Shown here one piece after another: positions 10,938 through 22,260 of a stretch of DNA of 64,000 nucleotides (the stretch's first letter is position 1; every line of letters begins with the position of its first letter). This DNA is from Perca fluviatilis. Lineage: Eukaryota; Chordata; Actinopteri; Perciformes; Percidae. Both the position numbers and the translations under genes were made by a program. Under the pieces are notes generated by a model. The model ran no database searches, was not told the origin of the DNA, and worked only from the letters and a program-made list of their open reading frames with translations. The stretch spans positions 9,374,907 through 9,438,906 of the forward strand of contig NC_053118.1 of assembly GCF_010015445.1 (NCBI RefSeq), in the 5' to 3' direction.

Positions 10938-13735
10938 TCAGTGGTCACAGATATACCGGTCCATTAGATGACGGGCAAATGTTGTTTTAAATAGTCTTTT
11001 TGATGTGATAGTTCTGATGTGCTGTGGGATCTCATTCCAGTCTTTAGTAAGCACATAAAAAAAGGATCTCTGTCCATAACAGTTTTTAAAAGCCGGTAAA
11101 GGCAAAATTCCATTCGAAACAGATCTTGTAGTACGCACGGACCTTGAGCTAAGTTTCTGAATTAATTTAGTAAAAGCAGTTACACTGTGTCCATATGAAA
11201 TTTGGTGAAACAGGTTTATCCCATGGCTTAACTTATAGTGCTGAAATGTCAAGGCATTACACAAAGATAGTGCAGTACAGTGGTGAGTCCAGCCTGGAAG
11301 CCTGACATGGATCTTATGAGCTCTATTATAAAGTCTTGTTACTGGTACAATAATCTAATTTGTTGTAAGTGACCAAATCGGTAAACAATATGACAGAGTG
11401 GACAGAATGATGGCATGAAGATAGGTTTTTGAAACAGAAAACGACAAATAAGGTCTAATTTTGCTATAGACAAATAACTTTTGGCTTAACTTTCTGGTTA
11501 AGGTTTGGACATGATCTCGATAGGTGAGATGCGAGTCAAGACAGACTCCAAGATATTTATATGTTGACACAACTGAAAGTGTTTGATTAGAAATAGTGAT
11601 AGGATTGGATATAGATAACTGTCTCCTGGATGAATAGAAATACATGCATTGTGTTTTCTTAACATTAAGTGTTAAATGATTATCTTGCAGCCAGTTATGT
11701 AAATACTGCAAATCTGTGTTAAGTTGGTAATTAATTGCATTGATGTTTGAACCAGAAAGAAAAATAACAGTGTTATCTGCATATAGCAAAGAACTTGAAA
11801 AATTAAGAACATTAGGAAGATCATTAATATACATAAGGAAAAGTAAAGGACCTAAAATACTGCCCTGTGGAACTCCCATAGAACACTCTCGTGGCTGTGA
11901 TGTTAAAGAGCCGATTCTTACAGTCTGAGATCTTTTTCTTAAATATGATGTAAACATATTTATTGCAGAGGATGACAAATGAAAAGAAAGAAGTTTGTTT
12001 AACAGAATTTGATGATTTACTGTATCAAAAGCTTTCTGAAAATCTATGTAAATAACTCCGGTAATCTGACCCTTATTTAAAGATGCCCGTATTTGTTCAG
12101 TAAGAAGCAGCAATGCCGACATAGTTGATCGCAAGGGTCGAAAGCCATGCTGGCAATCACTGAGCAGGTTATTATTTTCAAGGTACTTGATTAGTTGATT
12201 ATATAACGTTTTTTCAAGCAATTTGGAAATGGTTGGAAGAATTGCAATTGGACGGTAATTGGAGACATTAGTTGGATCGTCAGACTTAAAAATCGGAGTG
12301 ATCTGGGCTGTTTTCCACATGGCAGGGAATACTGATTGTCTAATACATAAATTAACTAAATGATGAAAAAGTGGTATAAGAGTACTAGCATGGATTTTAA
12401 GAAAACTCATGTTTAGATTATTGACATCAGAAACATGAGAGGTCTTCAGAGAACACAGAATATCAGTTATATCCTTTTGTACAATTTCAGAAAAGGAGAA
12501 TTGCTGAAATAATGCTGGTACTGATGTGAGTAACAGAGGAACAGTAAATCTAGAGGATAATTCCTGTACAGATGCAATAAAATACTCATTAAAAGAGTTA
12601 GCAATTTTATCATGATCAGTAAGAAGAGTACCATTTATGGATAATTGTAGACTATTATTATTTTTAATTTTATTTTCACCAGTTATAGATTTCATTGTTT
12701 GCCATAAGGCTCTTGGGTTGGAAACTGTTTGGCTAATTTGATTTTCAAAATAAGACTGTTTTGCTTTGTATAATTCAAAATTACACTTATTTCTAAACTG
12801 TGTAAAAATAAGCTTAGCTTCAGGTGATTTTAATAATCTGTAGGCTTTCAAGAGAGAGGCCTTCTTTTTTAGAAGCTGTATAATGGCAGAAGTTACCCAA
12901 GGCACTCTATTTTGTCTAATATGTATTTTACAGGTAGTTGTATATTTTTGACGTATTGTCTCCATTCTTCTATGAAAATTTGAAAGAAAATGATCGGGAT
13001 TTTGCACTAACATTTCGTTACTCCAATCAGCATCAGCAAATTCCGCATTAAATTGAGACAATTTCGAATTTGGTATTTTTTTAATGTAATTATTTTTATG
13101 ACATTTTGGCTGTTTAAAACATTTCCTAACGACATAAATGAGTGAATGATCTGAAAATGCTGTATTTATCACTCCAGATATACCATACTTGGACGGTTGA
13201 TTAGTAAAAATAAGATCTAAAATAGAGTTTCTTGTTTTACCAAATCTGGTGGGATCTTTAATTAATTGATGAAGACCGTATTTTATGGCAGTTGTTTTCA
13301 GAAGTTTAGATGAATTATCAATCCAATTTAAATTAATGTCACCAAGAATAACAAGCTCATTAGTTTTCACAGATTTGATTAAGTCCGAGAACTGCAGTAA
13401 ATATGCAGTTGGACTGACATTTGGAGGCTTGTATGTGACAATAATCGTAACTGAAAGTTGATTTGTAAAATGTATTACTAGTTGAAGTGACTCTGATACT
13501 GTTGAAAGTTTTACTATGGAATGTGCATATTTTTTATTTACGTAAAAAGCAACACCACCACCAGTTCTATCAGTCCTATCTCTGCGATATAACGAGTAGT
13601 TTTCAATCGCGAGAAAGGAATCTGGTATAACAGGAGTAAGCCATGATTCAGATATTGCCATAACATGCGCATTTGTTTGAGTAAGCATGACTACCAGACG
13701 TCCATCCAAGAAAGTTGCAGATTCCCTGCTGGAGA
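10938..13735 (-). pseudogene. L2/CR1-type LINE ORF2 (endonuclease - reverse transcriptase)
   Basis: One reading frame on the minus strand runs from about 13735 down to 10938 and is broken only by a single TAG at 11352-11354. It starts inside the AP-endonuclease domain (AISESWL, GGVAFYV, VILGDIN, SDHSLI), so the first part of that domain is missing. Next come the RT motifs IYIDFQKAFDTVNH and GVPQGSILGPLLF, then the active-site box, which reads YADN instead of the expected YADD. The C-terminal region (below 11264) has the usual basic WNEIP-type tail. The non-canonical active site and the stop indicate a dead copy, while the otherwise long open frame suggests fairly recent decay. Clade assignment (L2 or a near relative) is by motif resemblance. 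Confidence 0.85.
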
Positions 13736-13805
13736 CTTGCCCAGAAGTGGTTAAGGATTGTTCCTCTAACATCTGTGTGTACCTTGCAGACTCTTGAGCA
13801 GGTGG

Positions 13806-14238
13806 TGTCATGTTCCTGCTTTTATTGTGTGTTGTGTGTTCATTTGCATTTCCTGTTTTATTTTGAAATCATCAGTTGCCCTTATCCCAGGTCACTTGTC
13901 TTCCTCCCGTTGTTTGCTTTCCCGCCTGTTTGATTACCGTCCCCGCCCCTAATGTGTTTCACCTGTTTGTTTTCAGCTTCCCCAGTCTCCATTCATAAAT
14001 ACTCACCAGTCCCACTTCCCAGTGCCAGATTGTAGTTGAACTTATGTCACTCTCTCCAGCGGTTTTCCCTAGTGTTTGTTTTCCAGTGTTTCTAGACCTT
14101 TTGCCTTGGTTATCGACTACGATTTTTTTGCCTGCCGTTTTTGTACCTCTGCCTGCATTTTGTTCTGAGAACAATAAAGACTGTTACTTGTGATACCTCT
14201 CAGAGTCGTGCATTTAAGTCCGCCATTGTACCGTGTCA
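13806..14238. mobile_element. Solo LTR with 5-bp target duplication
   Basis: The segment begins TGTCATGTTCC and ends CCGTGTCA (TG...CA) and is flanked on both sides by GGTGG (13801-13805 and 14239-14243). It contains AATAAA at about 14171, as expected of an LTR polyadenylation signal. No internal retroelement region follows, so it is most simply a solo LTR, probably of a Ty3/gypsy-type element. The ATG that opens the long LINE frame downstream lies inside this LTR, so that frame's first residues are fortuitous. Confidence 0.8.
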
Positions 14239-14243
14239 GGTGG

Positions 14244-15680
14244 GGCAGATTTTAAAAAGCTCAAGCAGGCACTCCTCAAACCCTCCACATCTGCACAGCC
14301 ACCAAGTGCACCCTCCACAGCTACCCATTAATTTATCCTTCCTGGTCAAGAATCTTAGTCTTATGATAAACCCCAGAAAAAAAGACAATCTCTCCTGACA
14401 GAGAATTGGCCCTTTTAGGATGCTCAGAGGACTTTTTAATCCTCCCTCTACACATTCAAACAGCTTTATTGATGGGCATGGTTCTGGCAAAAAAAAAAAT
14501 TCTTAAGGACTGGAAAACATTGAATCAGAAACTGGCTACATGAATTTGTATCACCTGGAGAAACTGCGGACTAAGTATTCAGAACATCCACATAAATGCA
14601 ATATCTGGACCCAATTTGATTCTACTTTTATGTATGCATGTACTTATGCCCTGATTTTGTCTATGCCGGTTAACGTTTGGTATGATTAAATTAAAAATGA
14701 ATACTAAGAATTAAACATGTCTTACCTTGGTCATTATTATTATTAATTATTATTATTATTATTATACAATTATCAGTTATGTACACTACTTTTCTCTGGC
14801 ATTCATACAAAATTATAGCTTTGAGATAAACAGTAAACCCCATAAAGTTCATGTCTGTGACATCAGCTAACAGAGGTCATTGTCTTTGTAAATATTTTTT
14901 TTCAAACAACCATCAATCAACAGCCATCATTTTTCCTACCTGCCCATGGCCTCTGAAGTTAAACATGTAATGTTAGCAGAATAAATTGCATTATGTTTTG
15001 AGATACTATCAACTCTTAAGTCTCTACAATTTTAATTTAGTTTGTGTTGACACAGATCGCTATCTGCTATCACTTGTCTCTTATCGGAGTGATGAAATGG
15101 AATTTCAGTGCTGGATATAGGTAATTCTCCAGGAGCCAATCTGTCATAGTCTGGAGACACCTTATCTGTCATCAGCTGGGACTTTATTCATGTTTAACTG
15201 CTTTCCCGCATAACCATCTTCATGGGCAGCCGTGATGTGTGTGCTGTGTTTATAGTATAAACCTGCTATTTCAAAAATATATTTCACAGGCACAATATGT
15301 AAAAGGAACATGGGTTTGCAGGCACTTGAAATGTAAATGTTAAAGAAGCCAAGTGGCTTTATTGGTGTGTTGTATGAATTGCAATGCAGGGCGTCCAGAT
15401 TGAGTAATACATCCATGAGTTGGAACAAGTTATCAGATGCCATAACACTGTGTTAAGGTTCAGAATACTAAGAGACAACACTTTACATCTCATGGTGAGA
15501 GCCATTAATGTATCACTCTTATCTGTTGGGAGCAAAGGAGTTAGTCAGGTGATTTTATTATAGAGCGCCAAAGTCCATAGATTGACAAGGTCAGGGTGGA
15601 TGGATAGGTCAACAAAACATTTTGTAACATAGGAGACTGCTGTTTGTTTTCTGTTTCCCACCGACAGTCGGCGTTGGCTT
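14244..15680. other. Stretch without recognised gene
   Basis: Contains an (ATT)n microsatellite at about 14736-14764. No coding or named repeat signal found on either strand. Confidence 0.4.
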
Positions 15681-15738
15681 CTTTTACCCTTGAACACAAT
15701 TGTTCCCTAACAGTGATGAAGTAAACTTTGTTTCTGTT

Positions 15739-16350
15739 TTATTTGTATGCACTATTTTCTTCCAATCTTTTGAAATCAAATCGAAATCTAAAAGGAAACC
15801 AGTGTAGGGAGGCAAGTACAGGGGTGATGTGATCATGCCTCTCAGTCCCGAGTCGAGCAGCAGCATTTTGTACAAACTGCAGACAGTGTACAGAGCCATG
15901 GCTAATACCCGAGTATAGTGCATTGCAATAATCAAGCATGTTCAACTTTTGGTAGATCAGCAATTGATGAAATGATTTTATTTTAGAGATCATCTTGAGG
16001 TGGAAAAAAACATGCTGTTTTTCAAACTGAGGTTAGCATCAAATATGACCCCTTGATTCCTTGCAGACTGCTTATTATTTCTTGACAGATCGCCAAGATT
16101 AGCCCCAAAAGAGCTGATGGAATTTGGGGGGCCGAACAGAATAATCCCAGACTCTTAATATCAGAGAGGCAGGTTGTGAGATTTGCTTGGCTGCTATGAT
16201 CTGTGGGTTTTAATGGCATATAGTGTCTTAAAAATGATTAAACACATCATCATTTTTAATAACCTAGCCAAGAGGCAGCAAGTTTATAGAAAAAAGAAGA
16301 GTGCCAAGAAAGGAGCCTTGAGGGACACAACAACTCAACGGTGCCGTCAA
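15739..16350 (-). pseudogene. LINE reverse transcriptase remnant
   Basis: Read on the minus strand in several frames, the order matches a LINE RT: PQGSFLGTLLFS (about 16270-16330), then CLSDIKS (about 16150), then LDYCNALYSGI, VQNAAARL and DHITPVLASLHW (15790-15940). Frameshifts and stops separate the blocks. A tract starting at about 16395 (GAGGTGGACTGGCCATCTGG) looks like the end of a separate hAT-type element. Confidence 0.75.
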
Positions 16351-16590
16351 GGAAGTAGAGTTACCCAGAGTGACAGAAACATCCCTGTCTGCAGAGGTGG
16401 ACTGGCCATCTGGTACTTTTCCGGTTGGCCAACGTGCATTTTGGGCCGACACAACTGTCTGTCTTTCTTTTTTGTTGTTGTCTGACCCTTCCCCCTTTTG
16501 GGCTCAGTGTCATTTAACAGTATCTGCAACAAAAGTCAAAATGCAAGGGAGGTGCAGAGAAATTGCGGGCTAAGAAAAGACACTTAATCT

Positions 16591-16591
<1 letters not shown>

Positions 16592-16651
<60 letters not shown>
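16592..16651. repeat. (AT)n microsatellite
   Basis: Uninterrupted AT dinucleotide run of about 60 bp, lying between two LINE remnants of opposite orientation. Confidence 0.97.
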
Positions 16652-16654
<3 letters not shown>

Positions 16655-16659
16655 CAAGG

Positions 16660-17400
16660 CTGTAGTGGGCCTGATCTCCGATAACGAAGAAGGCCTACTA
16701 AGAGGAAATAGCTCACCTGGAGAACTGGTGCCAGGGGAACAACTTCACTGTGAAGGAGCTTATAGTGGACTTTGGGAAGAAGTAGAAGAGGAACTATCAT
16801 TGCCTCAGGATCAATGGAAAGGGAGGACAGCTTCAGATAACTCTGTGTCTGAATCACAGAGGTCTTATCATGGTCCTCTCATGTCGAAACCTTGGTGAAG
16901 AGAGCTTGTCAGTGTCTTTACCACCCCAGACGACCAACAGTCACTATGTCAGACTAGACAGACATAATGTCATACGTTCTTGATGTGTCTTGGACAGAAG
17001 AGTGGCAACACTACAAGTATCACATCGACCAGCCCCCAGAACGATTATTGTGTGCTGTCGTGAAGATCACGCGCAAGTTCATAGGTCGACGCAAGTTCAT
17101 AGGTCAACGCTTTTGAGGAGCGGCAGCCTCTCAAAAACACAATTAAGTGAACTATCTTCGTAAAATAAGATATTGTTTTCCAAACGAGCCGCCATTATGG
17201 TCTTATGAAAGTGGCATCCTAAAAAGGTAGCATCACTGCCTGGTTTGGGAACAGCAACGAGAGGGATTACCTGGCCTGGATCGGATGTCAACTCAGCCCT
17301 ACCGAGGATCATTATCAATCACGCCAACAATGACTCTCTGCTGGGGTCAGGTAAACGCTACCGCTGTCTGAAGTCCATTCTGGTCCTGAACCGGTGACTT
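16660..17400 (+). pseudogene. LINE RT C-terminal remnant
   Basis: Plus-strand blocks in mixed frames match the region after the RT core of a fish LINE: LENWCQGNNF and KELIVDFGKK (about 16718-16785), INGK (about 16810), then GSITAWFGNSN (about 17228-17262) and GKRYRCLKSI (about 17350-17380). Frames change several times and the RT core itself is absent. Confidence 0.6.
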
Positions 17401-17436
17401 ACACATTGAGAATTCATAACACATAATTTATAATTA

Positions 17437-17572
17437 AGCCCCAAGCACCGATGGGTGCAAGGACCCTATTGAAACAGAAGGAATTATTATTATTATTATT
17501 ATTAAGTGCAATGAATCACATTTTTGAGAGGCTTAAGTCACCAAAATTATATATAGTGCCCCCTACAAATTT
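17437..17572. repeat. Dispersed repeat also found at 60780-60870, with (ATT)n
   Basis: It shares CCCTATTGAAAC, AGAATTATT-type sequence and TTTTTGAGGGGCTTAA with 60780-60870. An ATT run lies at about 17482-17502. Confidence 0.6.
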
Positions 17573-18252
17573 TCAAAGTTGAAGCTCCCTCCTACATTTT
17601 TTATTAATTTTTTCTTGTTTATTAAATTTTCTTGAATAAACTTTATCACCTTTGTGGCAGACAGAATTTGCTCCTGAAAGACATGTCCTAAACAGCAGAT
17701 AAGAAGTTTAAAGATGATAAATTCAACAGTGACACTCAATTTTATACCAAGGTCCAGACACAGGGCTGGCCTGGCCAGACTGCTAATTTCGGTGCTGATA
17801 GAGCACTGCAGTTTGGACAAAGGAAAAAAAAATACATTGAAAAAGGAAGGAAGCATTTGAGATTAATAGCCTGTCAGTACAAGTGGAGGCTAATAACATG
17901 GATCAGTGAAATCTGAAGGGAATGGTTTGTGTTTCAATGTGGGATAAATATGTTTGAGCAAGCAGACCGAATGTTTGGAAATAGTCTCGATGCAGGCTTT
18001 ATGGGCTTGAGGATTTTAGTCAGAAATTGAAAAAGACATCATTAATTGATCACTGGTTGGCGTGTTTCGTCCAAATAAACAAAGCTATCTGAAGCAAAGG
18101 TGTACATATTTGCTCGCTGAGATAAAAGGAGACATGATGGTCGTTTTCAGGTTAATACTTGTGTTTTGGGTTTCTACTTGAACATGTTTACATGCTTTAA
18201 TGTTAAAAAAACACATTCAAACATATTTTTCTCATACTGACTGTCTAAATAT
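17573..18252. other. Stretch without recognised gene
   Basis: AT-rich. No supported coding signal, although it immediately follows the recombinase pseudogene on the minus strand. Confidence 0.4.
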
Positions 18253-19552
18253 TCATGTATTCACCCTCAGTCTGAAATCCCGTTTTAGCACCTGTGCCTT
18301 CCGAAAAGCCCAGTCTGCTCTGATTGGTTTGTGAGAACAATATGGCGCAACTTTCCAATGGTAGCTCTCAAGCTGTAAATAAAGATACTCAGGATGGGCC
18401 CAGTAGCTTTTGAGGCTGGATTCACACCTGCAAAAAAATTATAAAAAATGTACATTTGCAGTAGGCTTCAGGTTATTATTACCACAATGAATTTATAACC
18501 TAGGCTTAGGCTCACCTGTGTCCCGTAACAGACATGATTTGTCTGGACTCCAGCCGGGCCTCAGACAGACGACGGACAGCCGTGCTTCTAAGACTGGTTG
18601 GTGTATCTGGTGGTCATACCAGCTGCTTTGGACAATCGTGGAAGCATGTCCCCCAGGTAGTTCTTCCCCATCGGCTGTGTGGAGTACCAGAGATGTGGTT
18701 TGGGGTCCTTTAGTGGATGGAGGTAGAAGGCGGTGACACCCGGAGGACGTCTGGCGAGATATTTTTTGAAGCTCAGGACTGGACATCTGGGGTTGCCTGG
18801 CTCCACATACATTGCGCCTCGGAGGTTTTCCTTGTTTGGGTCATTTGAATGTTTGTGGTTCTTCGTCTTCAGATTGAACGACAAACTAACGTATTCGTCC
18901 CCGGCGTCATCCACTTTTATGGCGAATGAGGACGCAGTCAGTTCCCGAGTGCCCTCCCTGCCTCGCCTCGCCAAGTAAAGCTGGAGGTCAAACCAAACTT
19001 TGGAAACTAGACCTAACGGGGTGTCCGGGGAGAGAGCTGTGGATTCACGCAGCAATTTCAGGTCAGCCTCGGTGACGTGGGGATGGTGTTTCGCCTTGTC
19101 TTGGCCATTCTTTCGATGTGTTTTTATTATGGATTTGAACACCCTGTTGCTGGTGGTAAACTCACTGTCCGCATATAAATTGAACCTTGAGAAATGACGG
19201 TTCAGTGAGGCTCTGATGCCGGTCATCGTTGCCACACTGTATGGCTCGCCTACTGCGCTTTGAACTGTAGCATAAAAACGTCTTAACAAATCGTTTAGTT
19301 CTTCTGCGCTGCAGGTGTCTGGGTCAGTTGTCACTGTCAGTCTATCCTTCTGCTGGCTCTTCCACTCGGTGAAAACCTTCATAGCAAAGGCAGTTGCCTT
19401 TTTTGTGTTTGATTCCAGGGCCCCGTCTTCAATTGTAAGCAGCTCATCATCTGTCAGATCTCGGAAACGGGTACCCTGGGCCTTGTCTTTTTCTTTTGTC
19501 ATCTCATCCTCGTCGCTCTTCAACCAGTCCTCCTCCTTCAAAATGTCTTCCC
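18253..19552 (-). pseudogene. Crypton/KIAA1958-type tyrosine recombinase (DUF3504), two exons visible
   Basis: The larger exon (19552-18516) encodes about 320 residues resembling the KIAA1958/QRICH1/ZMYM group of Crypton-derived proteins: an acidic N-terminus, SAEELNDLLRRFY, GIRASLNRHFSR and YLARRGREGTREL, which carries the first conserved Arg. The recombinase HxxR region follows as RYTNQS, with Gln where His is expected. Right there the frame breaks (TAG at 18588-18590) and coding continues in another frame as RLESRQIMSVTGH. The exon ends at a consensus donor (CACAG|GTGAG, 18516/18515). An 88-bp intron follows, with a T-rich acceptor ending CAG at 18428. The next exon reads CESSLKSYW, placing the catalytic Tyr, and runs to a TGA at 18253-18255. 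No in-frame ATG opens the exon; a TAG acceptor at 19553-19555 suggests an upstream exon. This could be a TE copy or a degraded domesticated gene. Confidence 0.8.
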
Positions 19553-19559
19553 TACTCCA

Positions 19560-20060
19560 AATATATTAAAATTGACAATAATTTGTCCATTTTAAAGACA
19601 CTGTAATATTTAGAACTAGCCTACAGCGAATAATGTTAGCTCAACTGTAGCTCAACTGTAGCTAATGTTAAGTTTCTATAGCAACCACACAAGGCTGCAT
19701 CTGATCACTAACGTTAGTTTAATAAGGTAGTTGCTACATTGTATCTCGCTTGCAAAACTATGTATCGACTGACCCTCCGATAGATTTCAGACACGTTTTA
19801 GAAACTTTTTTTAAACAAGGTTTATTTTTACAATGGACCTCATGTTTGAAATTTCTGTGATAGAAAAAAAATACAAGCGGCGTATTGATCTACTATTTGA
19901 TGACGCTGTACTCAGTCAGCGGGCAATATGCCGGGTTAATGCCCTCCTCCCAGCCAATCACAATCATGCATTCTTAAACGAAGTAGAATAAAATTGAATA
20001 AAACACCCAAATGCAATGAAAGTACTGAGCTGAAGATAATGGTTGTATGGAACCATCTAC
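19560..20060. other. Stretch without recognised gene
   Basis: Lies upstream of the recombinase exon. It contains a short direct repeat (AGCTCAACTGT, twice at about 19640-19660) but no visible first exon or promoter that I can support. Confidence 0.4.
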
Positions 20061-20151
20061 TTTTTGACAATTTGGTCGAAAGAAACCCAAATTTGTGATA
20101 TAGAAACGTTTTGAATATGGGTCAAATTTGACCCGAGGACAACAGGAGGGT
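19990..20151. mobile_element. piggyBac-like element end
   Basis: The segment ends GGGTCAAATTTGACCCGAGGACAACAGGAGGG, directly followed by TTAA (20152-20155). It shares AATAAAACACCCAAA with the end region at about 53158-53275. CCC-type ends at a TTAA target fit piggyBac-like elements. Confidence 0.55.
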
Positions 20152-20204
20152 TAATAGCAAGAAAAAAATCATACATTTTAAACTCCCACATTGTCACACA
20201 ATTG

Positions 20205-20300
20205 CAATTCATCCAGAATTCAGCAGCCAGATTATTAACTAAGTCTAGGAGGCTCTGTCATATTACTCCAATCTTAGCATCACTGCACTACAGAATTATT
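20205..20300 (+). pseudogene. Short LINE ORF2 fragment
   Basis: The plus strand reads QLQFIQNSAARLLTKSRR followed by HITPILASLHY, a conserved stretch found C-terminal to the RT of L2-like LINEs. It has no other parts. Confidence 0.7.
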
Positions 20301-20317
20301 TTTTTTTTAAGTTTTTT

Positions 20318-20505
20318 GAAAAAAGTCAGAATTCTGAGATTAAAGTGAGAATTCAGACTTTTTCCCAGAATTCTGTCTCTAATCTCAGAATTCTGACTTT
20401 AGTCTAACATTAAGTTTTTTTTTTTTTTTACAAAGTCAGAAGAGAATAAAGCCAGATTTCTAACTTTATTTTCAGAATTCTGACTTTAAACTCAGAACTC
20501 AACCA
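20318..20505. repeat. Minisatellite of GTCAGAATTCTGAG-type units
   Basis: Degenerate tandem copies of an about 20-bp unit (AGTCAGAATTCTGAGATTAA and its complement), separated by T-rich spacers. Confidence 0.7.
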
Positions 20506-22260
20506 AAACAAGTTAGTTTCTGAACCATTTTTAGCTTTGCACCACCATGAAGATTGTTTAAAAAAAAAAATACAAACAACCCAGAGTGGTTTTTTTCTCC
20601 TGTCCTGGAATGTATGTGAGGAGAAGCCAGACCTTACTCCATAGCGCTGTGGAGATAGGTCTAACAATGCGAGAATAATAAATGTGTGACGTCACTGCTG
20701 CTACATCCACTATTTACAGTCTATAACTGGTAGGCACTCCAGATACCCAAATGTTTACGCACAAGCACTGAAAAAGACATTTTTCATGATATGTGCCCTT
20801 TAAAGCTGCAGTAGGTAGAAAGCAAAAACAACCGCCAGAATGTGTTTAAGTGGAATGATACCTTCCTGCAGCTCTTGTCTCATGTGTGGTCTGATAAACA
20901 AAGAGAGAGTGTGGAAAGTGGGTAAAAAAACCAGAAATGTCATATTTTCATCAAGTTTTCTACATTGTTTTTTACCATTTGGGGTTCAACTGGCGCTCTT
21001 TTAATTACACCTCTTCTTCTACAGTGGTTTAATGGTTTTCTGACTGGAGAATTAGCGCCACCTGTTGCTTATCTCGATGAACCAACTTCTAATAATTGCA
21101 TAACTGTAATTAATTAACACAAAGTATTCATTAACGTTTTCTTTTCCTGATTTAGATTGGATGGAAACCTGACTTCTGGCTGCATGTGTAGAACGCCAAT
21201 AGGAATGCTCTCTCTCGCTAAAATTAAACAGATCCATGAGAAGGCGCAGAAGTCTAGTTTTCTTTCAGACCACTTGACTCCCAATATGCTGGAAGGTTAT
21301 TATAGAATATTTGCCTAATGACGTCAAAAATATACTGCTTACCACCAATCTTTAATGAATGGTGATGTCATTTTCCAGACAATTGATTTGTCAGTAAACA
21401 ATGCTTTATACAGGTTGATCTGTTATCTTGAACATAACCTGCTCCAGAGCAGGTTAGCTGTCCAGTAGTCTATATCTACGACGTTCCACTTCCAGGATTT
21501 TTCAGGTGCCGCTGGAATGTCTGGATGTCTTTCATATTGGCCGGATGTCCGTTACCTTATACTTTCTTTGTTTTGGCAACTCTGGTTGACTATGGTTAAC
21601 TGCTCCTCAGATCTCTGCAGGGTAAATCAAGACAGCTAGCTAGACTATCTGTCCAATCTGAGTTTTCTGTTGACTAAAACAACATGAACATTCACATGTT
21701 CCACCCAAACAAGTTCCTTCCCAAGGCTATTTTGTAGAGGTGCCGTTGCTCTGTGCGGTGCTTAGCACTGCCCAAGACGATTGTGATTGGTTTAAAGAAA
21801 TGCCAATAAATCAGAGCACGTTTTTTCTCCCATCCCAGAATGCTGTGTAAACTGTGTCTGGAAGGCTTCGAGGTGAACACTGTGGAACATACACAAAGAG
21901 GGGTAAGCCAGGGAAGCACACAAGGACAGGTAAGAGCAAAAGAGTTTTTGTGGTTAATAGCGAGTGTCACCAATGGAGTTGAGACAACGATTCAGCGGAG
22001 ATGGTCTGTTGGGCCAGGGTGGAAGTACTGTGCTTGATTGTAGATGGCTGGCAGGTGTGTGTGGCGGGAGGGCAGTGATGGTTGATTGTCAGCAGGTGTG
22101 TATTGTCAGCCGGCAGGCAGTAGGCAGGAGGGGAGGAGGGAAAGCAAAAAGAGACACAGGGAGAGAGACAGAGCAAACAGAAAAAAACTAACAGCCAGGG
22201 AAAAAAATAAACAGAGACTCACAGCCAGCCGACCCCAACCATCACAATAATATATTCAAT
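20506..22260. other. Stretch with dispersed-repeat fragments, no gene recognised
   Basis: At 20580-20680 and 21465-21860 there are fragments sharing CTATATCTACGACGTT, ATTGTGATTGGTTTAAAGAA and CAATGCGAGA motifs with about 650-765. They look like copies of one non-autonomous element. The rest is unassigned. Confidence 0.4.

Noticed and set aside
13733..13811. N-terminal residues of the long LINE frame (MTPPAQES...)
   Set aside because: They lie in and next to a solo LTR and do not match the endonuclease domain.
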